Shown here in pieces: positions 15,491 through 23,745 of a stretch of 47,420 nt of DNA. The position numbers and the translations under genes were made by a program. How positions within the stretch are numbered: the first letter of the stretch is position 1; each line of letters opens with the position of its first letter. The notes beneath the pieces were generated by a model. That model searched no databases and was not told where the DNA came from. It worked only from the letters and a program-made list of their open reading frames with translations. The stretch is from a virus, in the IMG/VR virus record IMGVR_UViG_3300005253_000218, positions 1 to 47,420 of that record, one strand, 5' to 3'.

Positions 15491-15790
15491 ATGACAAAGA
15501 AGCAAGCAGATAAGTATATCGCGAAAATGGATGTATATTATAACAAAGAGAGAGCATTAAGCATGATACCAAGCATACAAGCACAGCTTTATGTAATGTG
15601 TGGTATGGAAGGATTAGGAATTGGTGGAGCGACACAACCAACAGGATTCTATATTCAGACAGGCACTATCAAATTGCCTTACAACCAGAAAGATATTAGA
15701 TTTATCGCAAGGGTTCTATCTAAATTGATTAAGATAGCTGGGTTAAAAGAACCATTAAAGTTTAATACCTTTGATTATATAGGAGTATAA
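15491..15790 (+). CDS. Unknown 99-aa basic protein
   Basis: It starts after TAAGGAGAACTCAAA, 12 bp downstream of the nuclease. A helix-rich basic N-terminus and a Gly-rich loop (EGLGIGGATQPTGFY, about residues 41-55) suggest nucleotide or DNA contact, but it is not a P-loop. Its location between the nuclease and the recombinase ATPase suggests a recombination accessory. Function unknown. Confidence 0.6.
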   Translation: MTKKQADKYIAKMDVYYNKERALSMIPSIQAQLYVMCGMEGLGIGGATQPTGFYIQTGTIKLPYNQKDIRFIARVLSKLIKIAGLKEPLKFNTFDYIGV

Positions 15791-15793
15791 ATC

Positions 15794-15994
15794 ATGTTAA
15801 ACCTAAGTAGTAAAATCTTGAGTTTACTGATGCATGAACATAGAGAGATTAAGAAATATTCAAGTGATGAAAAACCATGTGATGAAGAGTGGTCCAACCA
15901 CATGGTCAGACGCGATGCTTATATTGAAGTGCTAAGTTTAGTGGACCAGTTTCTAGACCAAATCGAATGGAAATATATAGGAGAATGCACATGA
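15794..15994 (+). CDS. Unknown 66-aa helical protein
   Basis: Starts 3 bp after the preceding stop; the ribosome site is TATAGGAGTATAAATC. The product is alpha-helical and slightly acidic with no motif. It overlaps the next gene by 4 bp. Confidence 0.6.
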   Translation: MLNLSSKILSLLMHEHREIKKYSSDEKPCDEEWSNHMVRRDAYIEVLSLVDQFLDQIEWKYIGECT

Positions 15995-16212
15995 AATTGA
16001 AATGCCCAAATGGATGCGAAGGAGACATATTAAGAAGAGAGCATTTCCATCTGTCAAAATTCTTCTTGATGCCAAAAATGAGCACCAATGATGGCGTCTA
16101 TCTTGACAAAATGGATAAGATTTCCGAAGACGAAGGTGCGAAAGCAAAGTTCTTCTGTAGAAAATGCTTAAGTGAAATCAGTTTATCAGATGAAATAAAA
16201 GTACTATCATAA
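15991..16212 (+). CDS. 73-aa zinc-finger protein
   Basis: The start at 15991 follows ATAGGAGAATGCAC; the upstream ATG 15967 contains that site and is rejected. CPNGC (residues 5-9) and CRKC (near residue 55) form a split zinc site around a helical, basic middle. It lies directly before the Sak4-like gene. Role unknown. Confidence 0.65.
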   Translation: MKLKCPNGCEGDILRREHFHLSKFFLMPKMSTNDGVYLDKMDKISEDEGAKAKFFCRKCLSEISLSDEIKVLS

Positions 16213-16233
16213 CAAAAAAAAGGAGAAGTATAA

Positions 16234-17022
16234 ATGGCGCAACAAAGTAGACAAGTAACAAAACCCAAGAAGTCAGTAGAGATTAAAGAGATTAGTTTGC
16301 CTATGGAGCCAACTGTTGATTTCAGTTCGGACCAACCAGAGATTATTATAATAGCGGGTTCCCCAAAAGTTGGGAAGACTTTTCTATCAGCAAGTTTCCC
16401 AAAAGTATTGATAGCAGATATGGAAGGTGGTTCCAGATTCTTAGAATACCATCCCAATAAAGCCAATATTTATGTACTACAATTGAGTGACCTTGCCGAG
16501 GTTCGAGGGCTAATAGTACAATTAGCCAAAGAGAAAGATAACCTTCCTTATGATACTATTGTAGTAGATTCACTTACTACTCTAGAACAATGGATTGAAG
16601 AAGAGGTTTCGAAAGATTTGAACTGTGAATTTGGTACAGCAGGTTATGGTGCTGATTATGGCAGCGCTAGAACCAAAATGATGAGAATGATTAATGGTTT
16701 CAAGAAAGTTAATAAGAGAATCATTCTTATAGCTCATACTAACATTTCTGCTGAACCAGGTACAGAGATAAAGACTTTGTCTCTAACTGGTAAAGTGAAG
16801 AATCTTGTGACAGCAGCAGCAGACGCAGTTGGTTTTATGGGATGGAAGAATGAAGAAAGAATAATATCTTTTGCTAGCACTCAAAAAGACGAAAGTGGTA
16901 GCAGGTATCCTCAACTAATTGGCAAGGACATTCCTGCTACTTATCAGGCATTCGCAGAAACAATCGGTGAGATTGAACCCGTGATTTCTGAAAAATTAGA
17001 AGGAGAAGATGATAATGAATAA
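16234..17022 (+). CDS. Sak4-like RecA-fold ATPase (phage recombinase)
   Basis: Likely an ATP-dependent ssDNA-binding or annealing protein for phage recombination. Walker A GSPKVGKT is at residues 42-49 and Walker B TIVVD at 108-112, with a sensor-like IILIAHTN near residue 165. The 262-aa length, the short N-terminal tail, and the KVKNLVTAAADAVGF segment fit the AAA_24/Sak4 group rather than full RecA. The ribosome site is AAAAGGAGAAGTATAA. Its neighbours (nuclease, DUF932, RadC, helicase) support a recombination role. A different RecA-type phage ATPase is the main alternative. Confidence 0.8.
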   Translation: MAQQSRQVTKPKKSVEIKEISLPMEPTVDFSSDQPEIIIIAGSPKVGKTFLSASFPKVLIADMEGGSRFLEYHPNKANIYVLQLSDLAEVRGLIVQLAKEKDNLPYDTIVVDSLTTLEQWIEEEVSKDLNCEFGTAGYGADYGSARTKMMRMINGFKKVNKRIILIAHTNISAEPGTEIKTLSLTGKVKNLVTAAADAVGFMGWKNEERIISFASTQKDESGSRYPQLIGKDIPATYQAFAETIGEIEPVISEKLEGEDDNE

Positions 17023-17251
17023 ACGTTTGGCATGGGAAGATGTAGAAGATGGATATCCAAAGTTTGAGAAAGGCAAGAAACATCATCGTTTACATTGGCA
17101 GAAATGCTTATTTCTAGCTAGTGATAATCAAGACGAAGCATATGCAAAGGTTGAAAAATATGTGTCAATAGAATTACCAAGCATAAAATCAATTCCTGGT
17201 TATATACCAATCGAGAAGGAGACAATTAATGACGTTGAAGAAAGCAGTTAA
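17015..17251 (+). CDS. Unknown 78-aa protein
   Basis: The start at 17015 is at the normal distance from AAGGAG; ATG 17009 is too close. The product has a basic N-terminal half (KFEKGKKHHRLHWQKC) and acidic ends. It overlaps both neighbours, so it is translationally embedded between Sak4 and DUF932. It may be an accessory recombination factor by context only. Confidence 0.6.
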   Translation: MNKRLAWEDVEDGYPKFEKGKKHHRLHWQKCLFLASDNQDEAYAKVEKYVSIELPSIKSIPGYIPIEKETINDVEESS

Positions 17252-18005
17252 AGAACCATTGCGACTTAGAAATAATGATTTATCTGAACAATATTATGGT
17301 ATCTACATGGAAGATTATGAAATTCATGATGAGCCCCTTACGATAGTCTCTAACGATTATGAGATAGTACAACATGAAGAAATAATAGACTCACTAGATT
17401 TAATGATTAAAAAGATTGACGCTGTGTTAGAACGCGATATAATTACCACTAATGATGGTGCTAGAATGTTTGCAAAATATAACTTGCCAAACGTTATAGA
17501 ACCAGTAAAACATAATGATGAAGTGAATATGGGAATTTTGGTTACTAATTCCTATGATAAGTCAAGGTCGATTCAGATTAGAATTTATGGAATACGAATA
17601 AACTGTATTAATGTACTAAATACTAATTCTCATTTGTCGATGATGAAAACTCGCCATTTTAAATCTTCATTAGACAAGTTCTTTGAGATAAGTGTTCCAA
17701 CATTTCTTAGTAAAAGCAATATGGAATTTATGTCGAATGTCCGATTGTGGCGAACATATGCAAATGTTCATTCTTTTGTGGACACAGAAACAAAGATAGA
17801 AATGTTAGGACAAATCAAAGAGTTGCTTCCAAAGAAAGACTTTGTGCCGATTGAAGCACAACTATCATCAGAGAGAAATCTATGGAATATATACAATATT
17901 CTAACGACAATGATGACTCATGAATGGGAGATTGAGAAACAGTTAAGGTTCGCAAACCCAATGAATGATATAATGAATGCGACTCTTGACGCTGTAGCAG
18001 AATAA
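17229..18005 (+). CDS. DUF932-family protein (258 aa)
   Basis: The family is widespread in phages and plasmids next to recombination genes; its biochemical role is not established. Diagnostic pattern here: SNDYEIVQHEEIIDSL near residue 41, a GARMFAKYNLP segment near 77, then MGILVTNSYDKSRSIQIRIYG and a RINCINVL block near 120-130. The length is slightly short of the usual 280-350. The ribosome site GAAGGAGACAATTA is inside the preceding gene. It sits between the Sak4-like ATPase and a RadC protein. Confidence 0.7.
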   Translation: MTLKKAVKEPLRLRNNDLSEQYYGIYMEDYEIHDEPLTIVSNDYEIVQHEEIIDSLDLMIKKIDAVLERDIITTNDGARMFAKYNLPNVIEPVKHNDEVNMGILVTNSYDKSRSIQIRIYGIRINCINVLNTNSHLSMMKTRHFKSSLDKFFEISVPTFLSKSNMEFMSNVRLWRTYANVHSFVDTETKIEMLGQIKELLPKKDFVPIEAQLSSERNLWNIYNILTTMMTHEWEIEKQLRFANPMNDIMNATLDAVAE

Positions 18006-18110
18006 ATTCATTGCCTATTGTCGATGAGGTTGAATTGTTAGAGTTGATTAAGGTGGTATTCATTAAATCAACATTGCAATTCAATCTCGTTGATATCAGG
18101 AGGTGTAATT

Positions 18111-18356
18111 ATGTATTTCAGCCCAAGTTGTGAATGTGGAACCAAACTAGAAGTGATTGAAAAAGTAGTTATTACAAATTGCTATGCGGTCAATTCAAAT
18201 GGTAATCTCAAAAAGAAAGCTAATGAATACAGAATCATACAGGAACGTAAATTGAAATGCCCTAATTGCTGGAAAACATATCCGTTGTTAGTGACGACTC
18301 CCCCTGATGAATCAGGGGGCTTCTCAGGGAACGCATACGGCAACCCGTTACGTTAG
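18111..18356 (+). CDS. Zinc-ribbon protein whose C-terminus runs into an inserted element
   Basis: The start at 18111 has an excellent TCAGGAGGTGTAATT. CECG (residues 7-10) and CPNC (near 53) make a zinc ribbon that ends naturally near KTYPLLV. The last 20 or so residues (PPDESGGFSGNAYGN...) are encoded by the GC-rich hairpin of the omega-RNA-like element on the opposite strand. The original C-terminus was therefore probably replaced when the element inserted. Confidence 0.65.
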   Translation: MYFSPSCECGTKLEVIEKVVITNCYAVNSNGNLKKKANEYRIIQERKLKCPNCWKTYPLLVTTPPDESGGFSGNAYGNPLR

Positions 18357-18387
18357 CCCCTGAAGGCTCCGTCCGAGCCCTAAGTTT
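18291..18387 (-). ncRNA. Orphan TnpB-type omega (guide) RNA, copy 1
   Basis: On the minus strand a promoter is followed by GGCTC-GGACG-GAGCC, then TTCAGGG, a structured middle, CCCTGAGAAG (pairing with TTCAGGG), a terminal hairpin and GTCAC. The 28376-28553 RNA has the same order, with the first stem changed to GGCGG/CCGCC, a compensatory difference. This matches the right-end RNAs of IS605 TnpB elements. The guide position (18290 downward) reads antisense into the adjacent zinc-protein gene. Confidence 0.6.
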
Positions 18388-18393
18388 GATAAA

Positions 18394-18422
18394 ATTATAT
18401 CACAAAACACGGGGAAAGTCAA
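18394..18422 (-). promoter_or_regulatory. Promoter of the minus-strand omega-RNA
   Basis: On the minus strand: TTGACT (18422-18417), exactly 17 bp, then TATAAT (18399-18394) inside the extended -10 TGATATAAT. Transcription would begin near 18387, right before the first RNA stem. Confidence 0.75.
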
Positions 18423-18521
18423 GAACAAAAAGGAGTTGTGTCAATTCCCCACCCGCTTAAAAGACGGGTGTCCCCTTGACACAAATACTATGGATAAAAA
18501 TATGAGACCAAGGAGACCATA

Positions 18522-19214
18522 ATGAATCAACATCAGTTCAAGAAATGGCAAATCAAAGAAGGATTAACTCTTTACAATACTAGGACTCAGTTATTATCAA
18601 CTACAGATATTCTAGCACATATTATTAGGGACAGAGATCTAGCAGTCTTTATCCTTGATAGTATTGACTTTGACCAATTGAAGAATATCTCTATTCCGGA
18701 GATAACTAGCATATTAAACAGCAAGAAAAGCCACTACCTTATCGATGAAAAGATAAATTTAATAGCCGAACAAATTGTTTCAGCTATTGAATTAGGCAGA
18801 AAGGTGAACATGAAGACTAGCAATAAGGAAGTTGCACTAGACGACCCAAGAATTGCTGGGGAGTTTCTCCGAAATAAATTTGCAGATATATCAGGTTCTG
18901 AAGAACTAATAGGAGCGTTTTTAGATAGCTCATTGAAACTTATCAAATGGGAAATAGTATTTAGAGGCACCATTAGAGCCACAACTGTATCACCTAGAGA
19001 AATTTTGGTAAGAGCATTAAAATATAATGCGGAGTCTATCCTTGTGGCACATAATCATCCAGGAGGTGGAAGGGAACCGACAGGAGACGATAGAGGCGTG
19101 ACCAATATAATAAAGGAAGGATGTAGATATTTGGATATTAGATTTATTGACCATCTGATTATCACTAAAAATAGTTGTTATTCAATCAAGGAGGATCAAG
19201 AAATTGAAAATTAA
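18522..19214 (+). CDS. radC: RadC-family JAB/MPN protein
   Basis: Carries the JAB1/MPN metalloprotease-like motif HNHPGG near residue 176 followed by EPTGDD near 187, i.e. H-x-HPxG...PTxxD. A preceding block (GTIRATTVSPREILVRALKYNAESILVAHNH) is standard for the RadC C-terminal domain. The N-terminal 100 residues replace the usual HhH region and are not recognised. The cellular function of RadC is unsettled; phage copies lie among recombination or anti-restriction genes, as here. The start follows CCAAGGAGACCATA. The end overlaps the helicase gene. Confidence 0.85.
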   Translation: MNQHQFKKWQIKEGLTLYNTRTQLLSTTDILAHIIRDRDLAVFILDSIDFDQLKNISIPEITSILNSKKSHYLIDEKINLIAEQIVSAIELGRKVNMKTSNKEVALDDPRIAGEFLRNKFADISGSEELIGAFLDSSLKLIKWEIVFRGTIRATTVSPREILVRALKYNAESILVAHNHPGGGREPTGDDRGVTNIIKEGCRYLDIRFIDHLIITKNSCYSIKEDQEIEN

Positions 19215-21042
19215 GCCATCAGAAGAACAACTAAGGATATTGAAATCAAATAGCTCTAACATTCTAGTTAGAGCTAAACCTGGGAGCGGTAAGACTAGAG
19301 TAGCTTTAGCTTCCGCAATGATGAAGGCGAAGAAAAATGAGAGAAGTTTATTTATTGCTTTCTCAAAGAATGCAGTGGACGAGGTTAAAAAAAGGATTGA
19401 AGAGAACAAGAATGGGTATGGCAAGCTAATCCAACCACTTACATTTCACGGATTAAGTTTAAGAATCTATCAACGGTACGATGGAACCTTGAAGCTAAAC
19501 CTACAAGCAAGCAATAGAATTATCTGGGATTTGATTAAGAAATACGAGAAACAGAAGAATAGCACTTTATCTATATCATATAACTCAATTAAGCATGAAT
19601 TCTCGAACATGCCTTTCTTGAATCAAGATGAAAAAGAAAACAGTCTCTACTGGGAAATCTACCGAGACTATGTTAATAGGCAAAAAGAGCTTGGTATAAT
19701 AGATTATTCTAGTTTGCATCCACTCGCGTTAGGGATATTAGAAGATAATAACATTCTGGCAGAAGTCCAGGAGGGATTTGAGCGGATATACATTGATGAA
19801 GGTCATGACCTAAATAAGAAGAATATAAACTTGATAATCAAGTTATATAAAGAGAAGTTCTTTGGAGTAATTTCAGAAGAACAGAGCATCTATGGATTTA
19901 GACATGCTAAACCCGGTTATCTTTTACAATTTGCTAAGGAGATTAACGCTGAAATATTTGATCTGACCATTAATTTCAGGTCAGGGCAAAAGATAGTTAA
20001 TCTCTGTAATGACATAATACGAGTAGCAGAAAACTCTTGTGAGTATATCCCCATGAAATCGGGGATGAGCATTGATAATTCAGAAGTTGAAGTACTAGAA
20101 CCTTTTGAAAATTCTCAAAAGGAAGCTGAGGTAATTGCTTCGATGATTGAACAAGACACAGAAAAGTCTTTTGTGCTATATAGAAATCATTATTATTCAG
20201 CAGACTTGGAACGAGAACTAGCATATAAAGAAATTCCATTCTATGTTACAGGCGAGAAAGGTTTCTTCCAAGTAGATGAAGTAAGAGATCTAATAAGCTA
20301 TATTACTTCAGCATATAAACTAGCACAAAGTAATCATACTAGCGCTATGGAAGCGCTAGTTCCTGTTCTCAATAAACCTTTTAGGTGGTTTCCTAAAAAC
20401 ATGGAAGAACAATTGCTAGATTATTATGAGAAACAAGACAACTTGATACTAGCGCTTCAAGAATTCTATAAAGGCACTAGCAGAAATCAGACTGGTGCTA
20501 TCAATAGTGCTAGTAAAGAATTAGCTTCTCATTTAATAATACTTTCATCTTTCAGTTCTCCTGTGGATATGATAAAATATATCAGGGCGAATATGAAGTA
20601 TGATAAATACATTATCAAAACCAAGTTTAATCCTGATAGTGAAGATGATCAAGAACTTCTGTCTACTATTGATAAATTCCAAGAAATAATAGAAAGGTTT
20701 GATAGTACAGAAGAATTATTGAAGTGGTGTGAAAGAATTAAACCTGTCAAAGAGCCTGAGAATGCTAAGACTATTCTCATGACCAGTCATGCTAGCAAAG
20801 GGAAAGAGATTGAATATGTATATGTTATAGGAAGCAATATGTACCCGTATCAACCGAAGATGAAATATAAAACAAATCTTGATATGGAAGAAGATCGAAG
20901 ATTATTGTACGTAGCATGTTCTAGAGCTAAACGGAAAACAGTGGTTAGCGCTGTTAATAATCATTCCATATTTCTAAATGAAGGAGAGAATAATTATGAA
21001 CTTAAATCAAGCATCCAAAGTATTGAACAAAGTATTGAATAA
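19204..21042 (+). CDS. UvrD/PcrA-like superfamily 1A DNA helicase
   Basis: A 3'-5' DNA helicase for repair, recombination or replication restart. Q-motif EEQLRIL (7-13), Walker A AKPGSGKT (24-31), Walker B YIDEGHDL near 195-200 (DEGH instead of the usual DExQ), then a QSIYGFR motif III, NFRS motif IV, TSHASKGKEIEYV near 530 and LLYVACSRAKR near 567 (motif VI). At 612 aa it is a compact UvrD. It starts at TTG behind AAGGAGGATCAAGAAA, overlapping radC. Helicase and RadC appear translationally coupled. Confidence 0.9.
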   Translation: MKIKPSEEQLRILKSNSSNILVRAKPGSGKTRVALASAMMKAKKNERSLFIAFSKNAVDEVKKRIEENKNGYGKLIQPLTFHGLSLRIYQRYDGTLKLNLQASNRIIWDLIKKYEKQKNSTLSISYNSIKHEFSNMPFLNQDEKENSLYWEIYRDYVNRQKELGIIDYSSLHPLALGILEDNNILAEVQEGFERIYIDEGHDLNKKNINLIIKLYKEKFFGVISEEQSIYGFRHAKPGYLLQFAKEINAEIFDLTINFRSGQKIVNLCNDIIRVAENSCEYIPMKSGMSIDNSEVEVLEPFENSQKEAEVIASMIEQDTEKSFVLYRNHYYSADLERELAYKEIPFYVTGEKGFFQVDEVRDLISYITSAYKLAQSNHTSAMEALVPVLNKPFRWFPKNMEEQLLDYYEKQDNLILALQEFYKGTSRNQTGAINSASKELASHLIILSSFSSPVDMIKYIRANMKYDKYIIKTKFNPDSEDDQELLSTIDKFQEIIERFDSTEELLKWCERIKPVKEPENAKTILMTSHASKGKEIEYVYVIGSNMYPYQPKMKYKTNLDMEEDRRLLYVACSRAKRKTVVSAVNNHSIFLNEGENNYELKSSIQSIEQSIE

Positions 21043-21424
21043 GCATGTGGTACTTTGTCCCTGCCACGATGATAATTGCGGTGATTGCAAAGAAATGGCG
21101 GAAGCTAGGCTAGTTATTGATAATATGCTAAATAGCATTAATAATTCAAGGGAGCAAGATGGCAACGAAATGAATTTATGTAAAGCATTCCAAGTTCTAA
21201 ATAATAATATACCAGCTTGCCCCACCACCATTGAGTGCGATAGATGCGTGGAAATTAATCAAGCGCGAGAAGTAATAAATGATATGCTAGTTAGCATGAG
21301 GAACATGATGAAGCATGTTGCACCAAGAGACCTTGAGATGGAATCTTGTAGGGAAATAAGTCTAGGGCTGAAAGAGAGAGTGTATAATACAATAGGAGAA
21401 TATGATAATGAATCCAATGATTAA
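20996..21424 (+). CDS. 142-aa protein with two repeated zinc modules
   Basis: The start at 20996 follows GAAGGAGAGAATAATT. Two halves repeat each other: CPCHDDNCGDCKEM-AEARLVIDNML and CPTTIECDRCVEI-NQAREVINDML, each a CxC/CxxC knuckle followed by a helix. Internal duplication is clear. The 5' end overlaps the helicase C-terminus in another frame. Role unknown; nucleic-acid binding is plausible. Confidence 0.7.
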   Translation: MNLNQASKVLNKVLNKHVVLCPCHDDNCGDCKEMAEARLVIDNMLNSINNSREQDGNEMNLCKAFQVLNNNIPACPTTIECDRCVEINQAREVINDMLVSMRNMMKHVAPRDLEMESCREISLGLKERVYNTIGEYDNESND

Positions 21425-21632
21425 AGAAAGAATAGAAACTCATAACAAGCATCTGATACAGGCTATGGATGAGATGAATAAAGCGTTTACTTATTATAAG
21501 CAGACCAAGAAATTTGATTTTAGCCATTTAATTGGTTTGGCTAGACTATTGACAGAAAACGTAATAATCTTAGATGAATACCAGAGATTAGAATATAGTT
21601 GTATAGAAAGGGATGAGGCAAATGAATCCTGA
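21408..21632 (+). CDS. Unknown 74-aa helical protein
   Basis: ATG 21408 lies about 10 bp after TAGGAG; ATG 21402 is the close alternative. The product is alpha-helical (HNKHLIQAMDEMNKAFTYYKQTKKF) and mildly acidic. It overlaps both neighbours. No family is seen. Confidence 0.6.
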   Translation: MNPMIKERIETHNKHLIQAMDEMNKAFTYYKQTKKFDFSHLIGLARLLTENVIILDEYQRLEYSCIERDEANES

Positions 21633-22176
21633 AATAATAATAGTTGAATTTAGTAAAGATGGTAAACCCTTCACTGTAGTTACTAAAAGTGAACATGGTG
21701 CTGGTTATGACATTTATGATTTTGAATGGAGTAAACAAAGTAATTGTTTATTATATCATCAAAGTGGTGGGGGTTCATGGCCTTATGGAATCACGGCAAA
21801 GGAATATTGGGTGAAAGCAGAAGCTCTGCCATCATTGGTGATAAATAAAATAAGAGCAAAACAAAGAGTTGACTTTGACCCAACAGATTTATTCAACGAT
21901 AATTGGGGAGTAAGCGCTCAATGGTGTAGCATATGTGAAGACTTTGCGCCAACAGAAGAAGTGTGTAAGCACTTATGGTGGGATGGAGAAGTAGGGCTAT
22001 GGCTAGAAATAAGAGCTTGTTGTAAGCAATTCGAAGATGAATATATCAGCATCTTTGGGCTCTATGATTTCGATGAAGAAAAAAGGATATTTTATCGCAC
22101 AAAAGATGAAGATGAAGTAGCTCTATATAAATGTCCTTATTGTGGGAAAATGCCAACGATAACAGAGGAGCCATAA
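21622..22176 (+). CDS. 184-aa protein with WCxIC...CxHLWWD zinc motif
   Basis: The start at 21622 follows AAGGGATGAGGCAA. The beta-rich N-terminal domain (FTVVTKSEHGAGYDIYDFEW) precedes QWCSICEDF...VCKHLWWDGEVG near residues 100-125, and the C-terminus has CPYCGKMP. The WCxIC-CxHLWWD motif recurs in the gene at 29087-29518 with the same upstream domain order, so the two are paralogues. It may bind metal and a nucleic acid or protein partner; the family is unknown. Confidence 0.7.
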   Translation: MNPEIIIVEFSKDGKPFTVVTKSEHGAGYDIYDFEWSKQSNCLLYHQSGGGSWPYGITAKEYWVKAEALPSLVINKIRAKQRVDFDPTDLFNDNWGVSAQWCSICEDFAPTEEVCKHLWWDGEVGLWLEIRACCKQFEDEYISIFGLYDFDEEKRIFYRTKDEDEVALYKCPYCGKMPTITEEP

Positions 22177-22769
22177 TGAGCCAACTTATCAAGGAGCTTA
22201 TACACCTTGCCAAACAGTCTATGAACTTAACTGAAGCAATAGAGAAGTTAAAAGAAATGGATCTAGCAGAAACATATGATTTACATTGGCTGCAACGTCA
22301 TGATGGACAGGGCTATGATCCAAAAGATGATGAATTTAATTATTGCTACAAGTGTGCAAAGAAAATCTATGATTTCTTGATAGGTGTAGGAGAAAAACCT
22401 GTAGCACGGTATTTAGATATACCTGATTGGACAGGGTGTACAGAAAAGAACACAGAAATAAAAACAGATTGGGGGAACTGGGGATATGATAGTGTCCAAT
22501 TCTGTCATCTCTGTAGTTGTATTCTTGATGTTCCATTAACTGATGCTGAAGAGGAAATAAGACACTTTGAATCCACAGAATCCATCAAGAATCCAGAAGA
22601 ATATAGAAGGCTATTCCTTAATATGCTAGAAACAATTGTATACGTTGAGGAAGGAAACTTCCCAAATGAATTTCACACAGATGATGAAATTAAAGAAGCA
22701 AAAGAGTTATACAATAGGGCGATGGATTTATTACCTAAGTTAAAAGGAACTAATCTTGCTAGTTCTTAA
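22176..22769 (+). CDS. Unknown 197-aa protein with Cys pairs
   Basis: It starts at 22176, on the last base of the upstream stop, behind ACAGAGGAGCCATA. CYKC near residue 50 and CHLC near residue 110 may co-ordinate zinc across the fold. The helical acidic C-terminus ends KLKGTNLASS. It was probably made together with the preceding zinc protein. Family not recognised. Confidence 0.65.
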   Translation: MSQLIKELIHLAKQSMNLTEAIEKLKEMDLAETYDLHWLQRHDGQGYDPKDDEFNYCYKCAKKIYDFLIGVGEKPVARYLDIPDWTGCTEKNTEIKTDWGNWGYDSVQFCHLCSCILDVPLTDAEEEIRHFESTESIKNPEEYRRLFLNMLETIVYVEEGNFPNEFHTDDEIKEAKELYNRAMDLLPKLKGTNLASS

Positions 22770-22786
22770 GGTGGCGGAGATAAATA

Positions 22787-23110
22787 ATGATAGTGAAAAC
22801 AAGTAACATTAGCTACAAGGGGGCAAATGCTTTAGATATTACCGTCAAAAGTGGTGATAAAACATTTGCCCCTACTTGGGATATGGTTTATTATTTAAAA
22901 GAAGGAAGATTGAGTTGGGAGCAATACGAAGAAATGTATCAATACAGAATGCGAGATAGTTATAAGAATAACAGAGAGAGATGGGAAGAGATACTAGCTA
23001 TGGATGAAGTAGTGCTAGTATGTTATTGCAAGGACGACAAGAATTGTCATCGTGGATTATTAAAAGAATATCTTATTAAATGTGGCGCAGAAGATGGAGG
23101 TGAAATGTAA
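22787..23110 (+). CDS. DUF488-like protein (107 aa)
   Basis: The C-terminal block VVLVCYCKDDKNCHRGLLKEYLIKCGA matches the conserved LxCxC...CHR.LL signature of DUF488-type proteins found in many phages and bacteria; their enzymatic role is not established. The N-terminal YKGANALDITVKSG and a central aromatic segment (YEEMYQYRMRDSY) fit the small phage version. The ribosome site is GGTGGCGGAGATAAATA. Confidence 0.65.
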   Translation: MIVKTSNISYKGANALDITVKSGDKTFAPTWDMVYYLKEGRLSWEQYEEMYQYRMRDSYKNNRERWEEILAMDEVVLVCYCKDDKNCHRGLLKEYLIKCGAEDGGEM

Positions 23111-23392
23111 ATGTTTTGGACTCTAAAAAATAATGACAAGAAATGGCTAGAAGAAGAAAACTTAAGAGTTCATAGTGGATATGATACAATTAAAGAAGCA
23201 GAAAAAGAAATGAGACAAATATGGGATGAATGCAATCCATACATAAGCAAATTTATGGTTATCGTATCAAAAGAAGGTGTAACACAAGATATACCAGAAG
23301 GAAAGTATTGGTATGAACAAAGGCACTGTATCTTGGTTAATGATCCAGATATAGAAATGGAGACTACAATGAATCATTATGAAGGCTTATGA
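23111..23392 (+). CDS. Unknown 93-aa protein
   Basis: It starts immediately after the preceding stop (TAA ATG) with GGAGGTGAAATGTAA upstream. It is acidic with a helical middle (IKEAEKEMRQIWDEC). No motif is recognised. A long inverted repeat follows. Confidence 0.6.
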   Translation: MFWTLKNNDKKWLEEENLRVHSGYDTIKEAEKEMRQIWDECNPYISKFMVIVSKEGVTQDIPEGKYWYEQRHCILVNDPDIEMETTMNHYEGL

Positions 23393-23410
23393 TAATTTAA
23401 AGGCGCCTAT

Positions 23411-23487
23411 CATCAACGTAAAGGCGGTTGAAATAGTAATTCAATACACCTCCTAAAAATATCATTTCAATAGCCTTCACGTTGATG
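23411..23487 (+). other. Long imperfect RNA hairpin between genes
   Basis: CATCAACGT-AAGGC-TTGAAAT on the left pairs with ATTTCAA-GCCTT-ACGTTGATG on the right (more than 20 bp with small bulges), loop about 26 nt containing CACCTCCT, an anti-ribosome-site sequence. There is no T-run, so it is a processing or translational-control structure rather than a terminator. Confidence 0.6.
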
Positions 23488-23519
23488 CAATACTTATTAG
23501 AACAGGAGAAGGTGAGCCA

Positions 23520-23732
23520 ATGATGAGCAATTTACTTAAACTGACTTGTGACACTTGCAATGAAACAGTTATTCCAGTAGAAGGTATAACATCTATATTA
23601 AGTCGAGGTTACTTGTGGCATACTAAATGCTGTGATTTTGATTTTGAAGATGGCAAACCAATAGTAGCATTTCTATCTAAAGGTAAATTGATACCCAACA
23701 CTATTTTGCATCAAGAGACAAATAATGAATAA
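23520..23732 (+). CDS. 70-aa zinc-binding protein
   Basis: It starts behind CAGGAGAAGGTGAGCCA. CDTC (near residue 10) and HTKCC (near 34-38) form a LIM/treble-clef-like site, the pattern of proteins with a CxxC...HxxC core. The hairpin at 23411-23487 lies just upstream and may control translation. Role unknown. Confidence 0.65.
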   Translation: MMSNLLKLTCDTCNETVIPVEGITSILSRGYLWHTKCCDFDFEDGKPIVAFLSKGKLIPNTILHQETNNE

Positions 23733-23745
23733 GGAAGTGATATAA

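Larger units (their letters stand above)
18291..18484 (-). mobile_element. Non-autonomous IS200/IS605-like element carrying an omega-RNA
   Basis: About 194 bp, visibly richer in G+C than its surroundings, bounded by palindromes: CCCCCTGAT/ATCAGGGGG (18300-18319) and a double hairpin at 18436-18484 (TTGTGTCAA/TTGACACAA outside, CACCCG/CGGGTG inside). Subterminal hairpins at both ends are typical of this family. There is no transposase or TnpB. It interrupts the 3' end of a zinc-protein gene. Confidence 0.55.

Noticed and set aside
18006-18130. About 40-codon frame (from TTG near 18011) with good-looking hydrophobic pattern
   Set aside because: No ribosome site and overlap with a gene that has a near-perfect one; kept only as a weak possibility.
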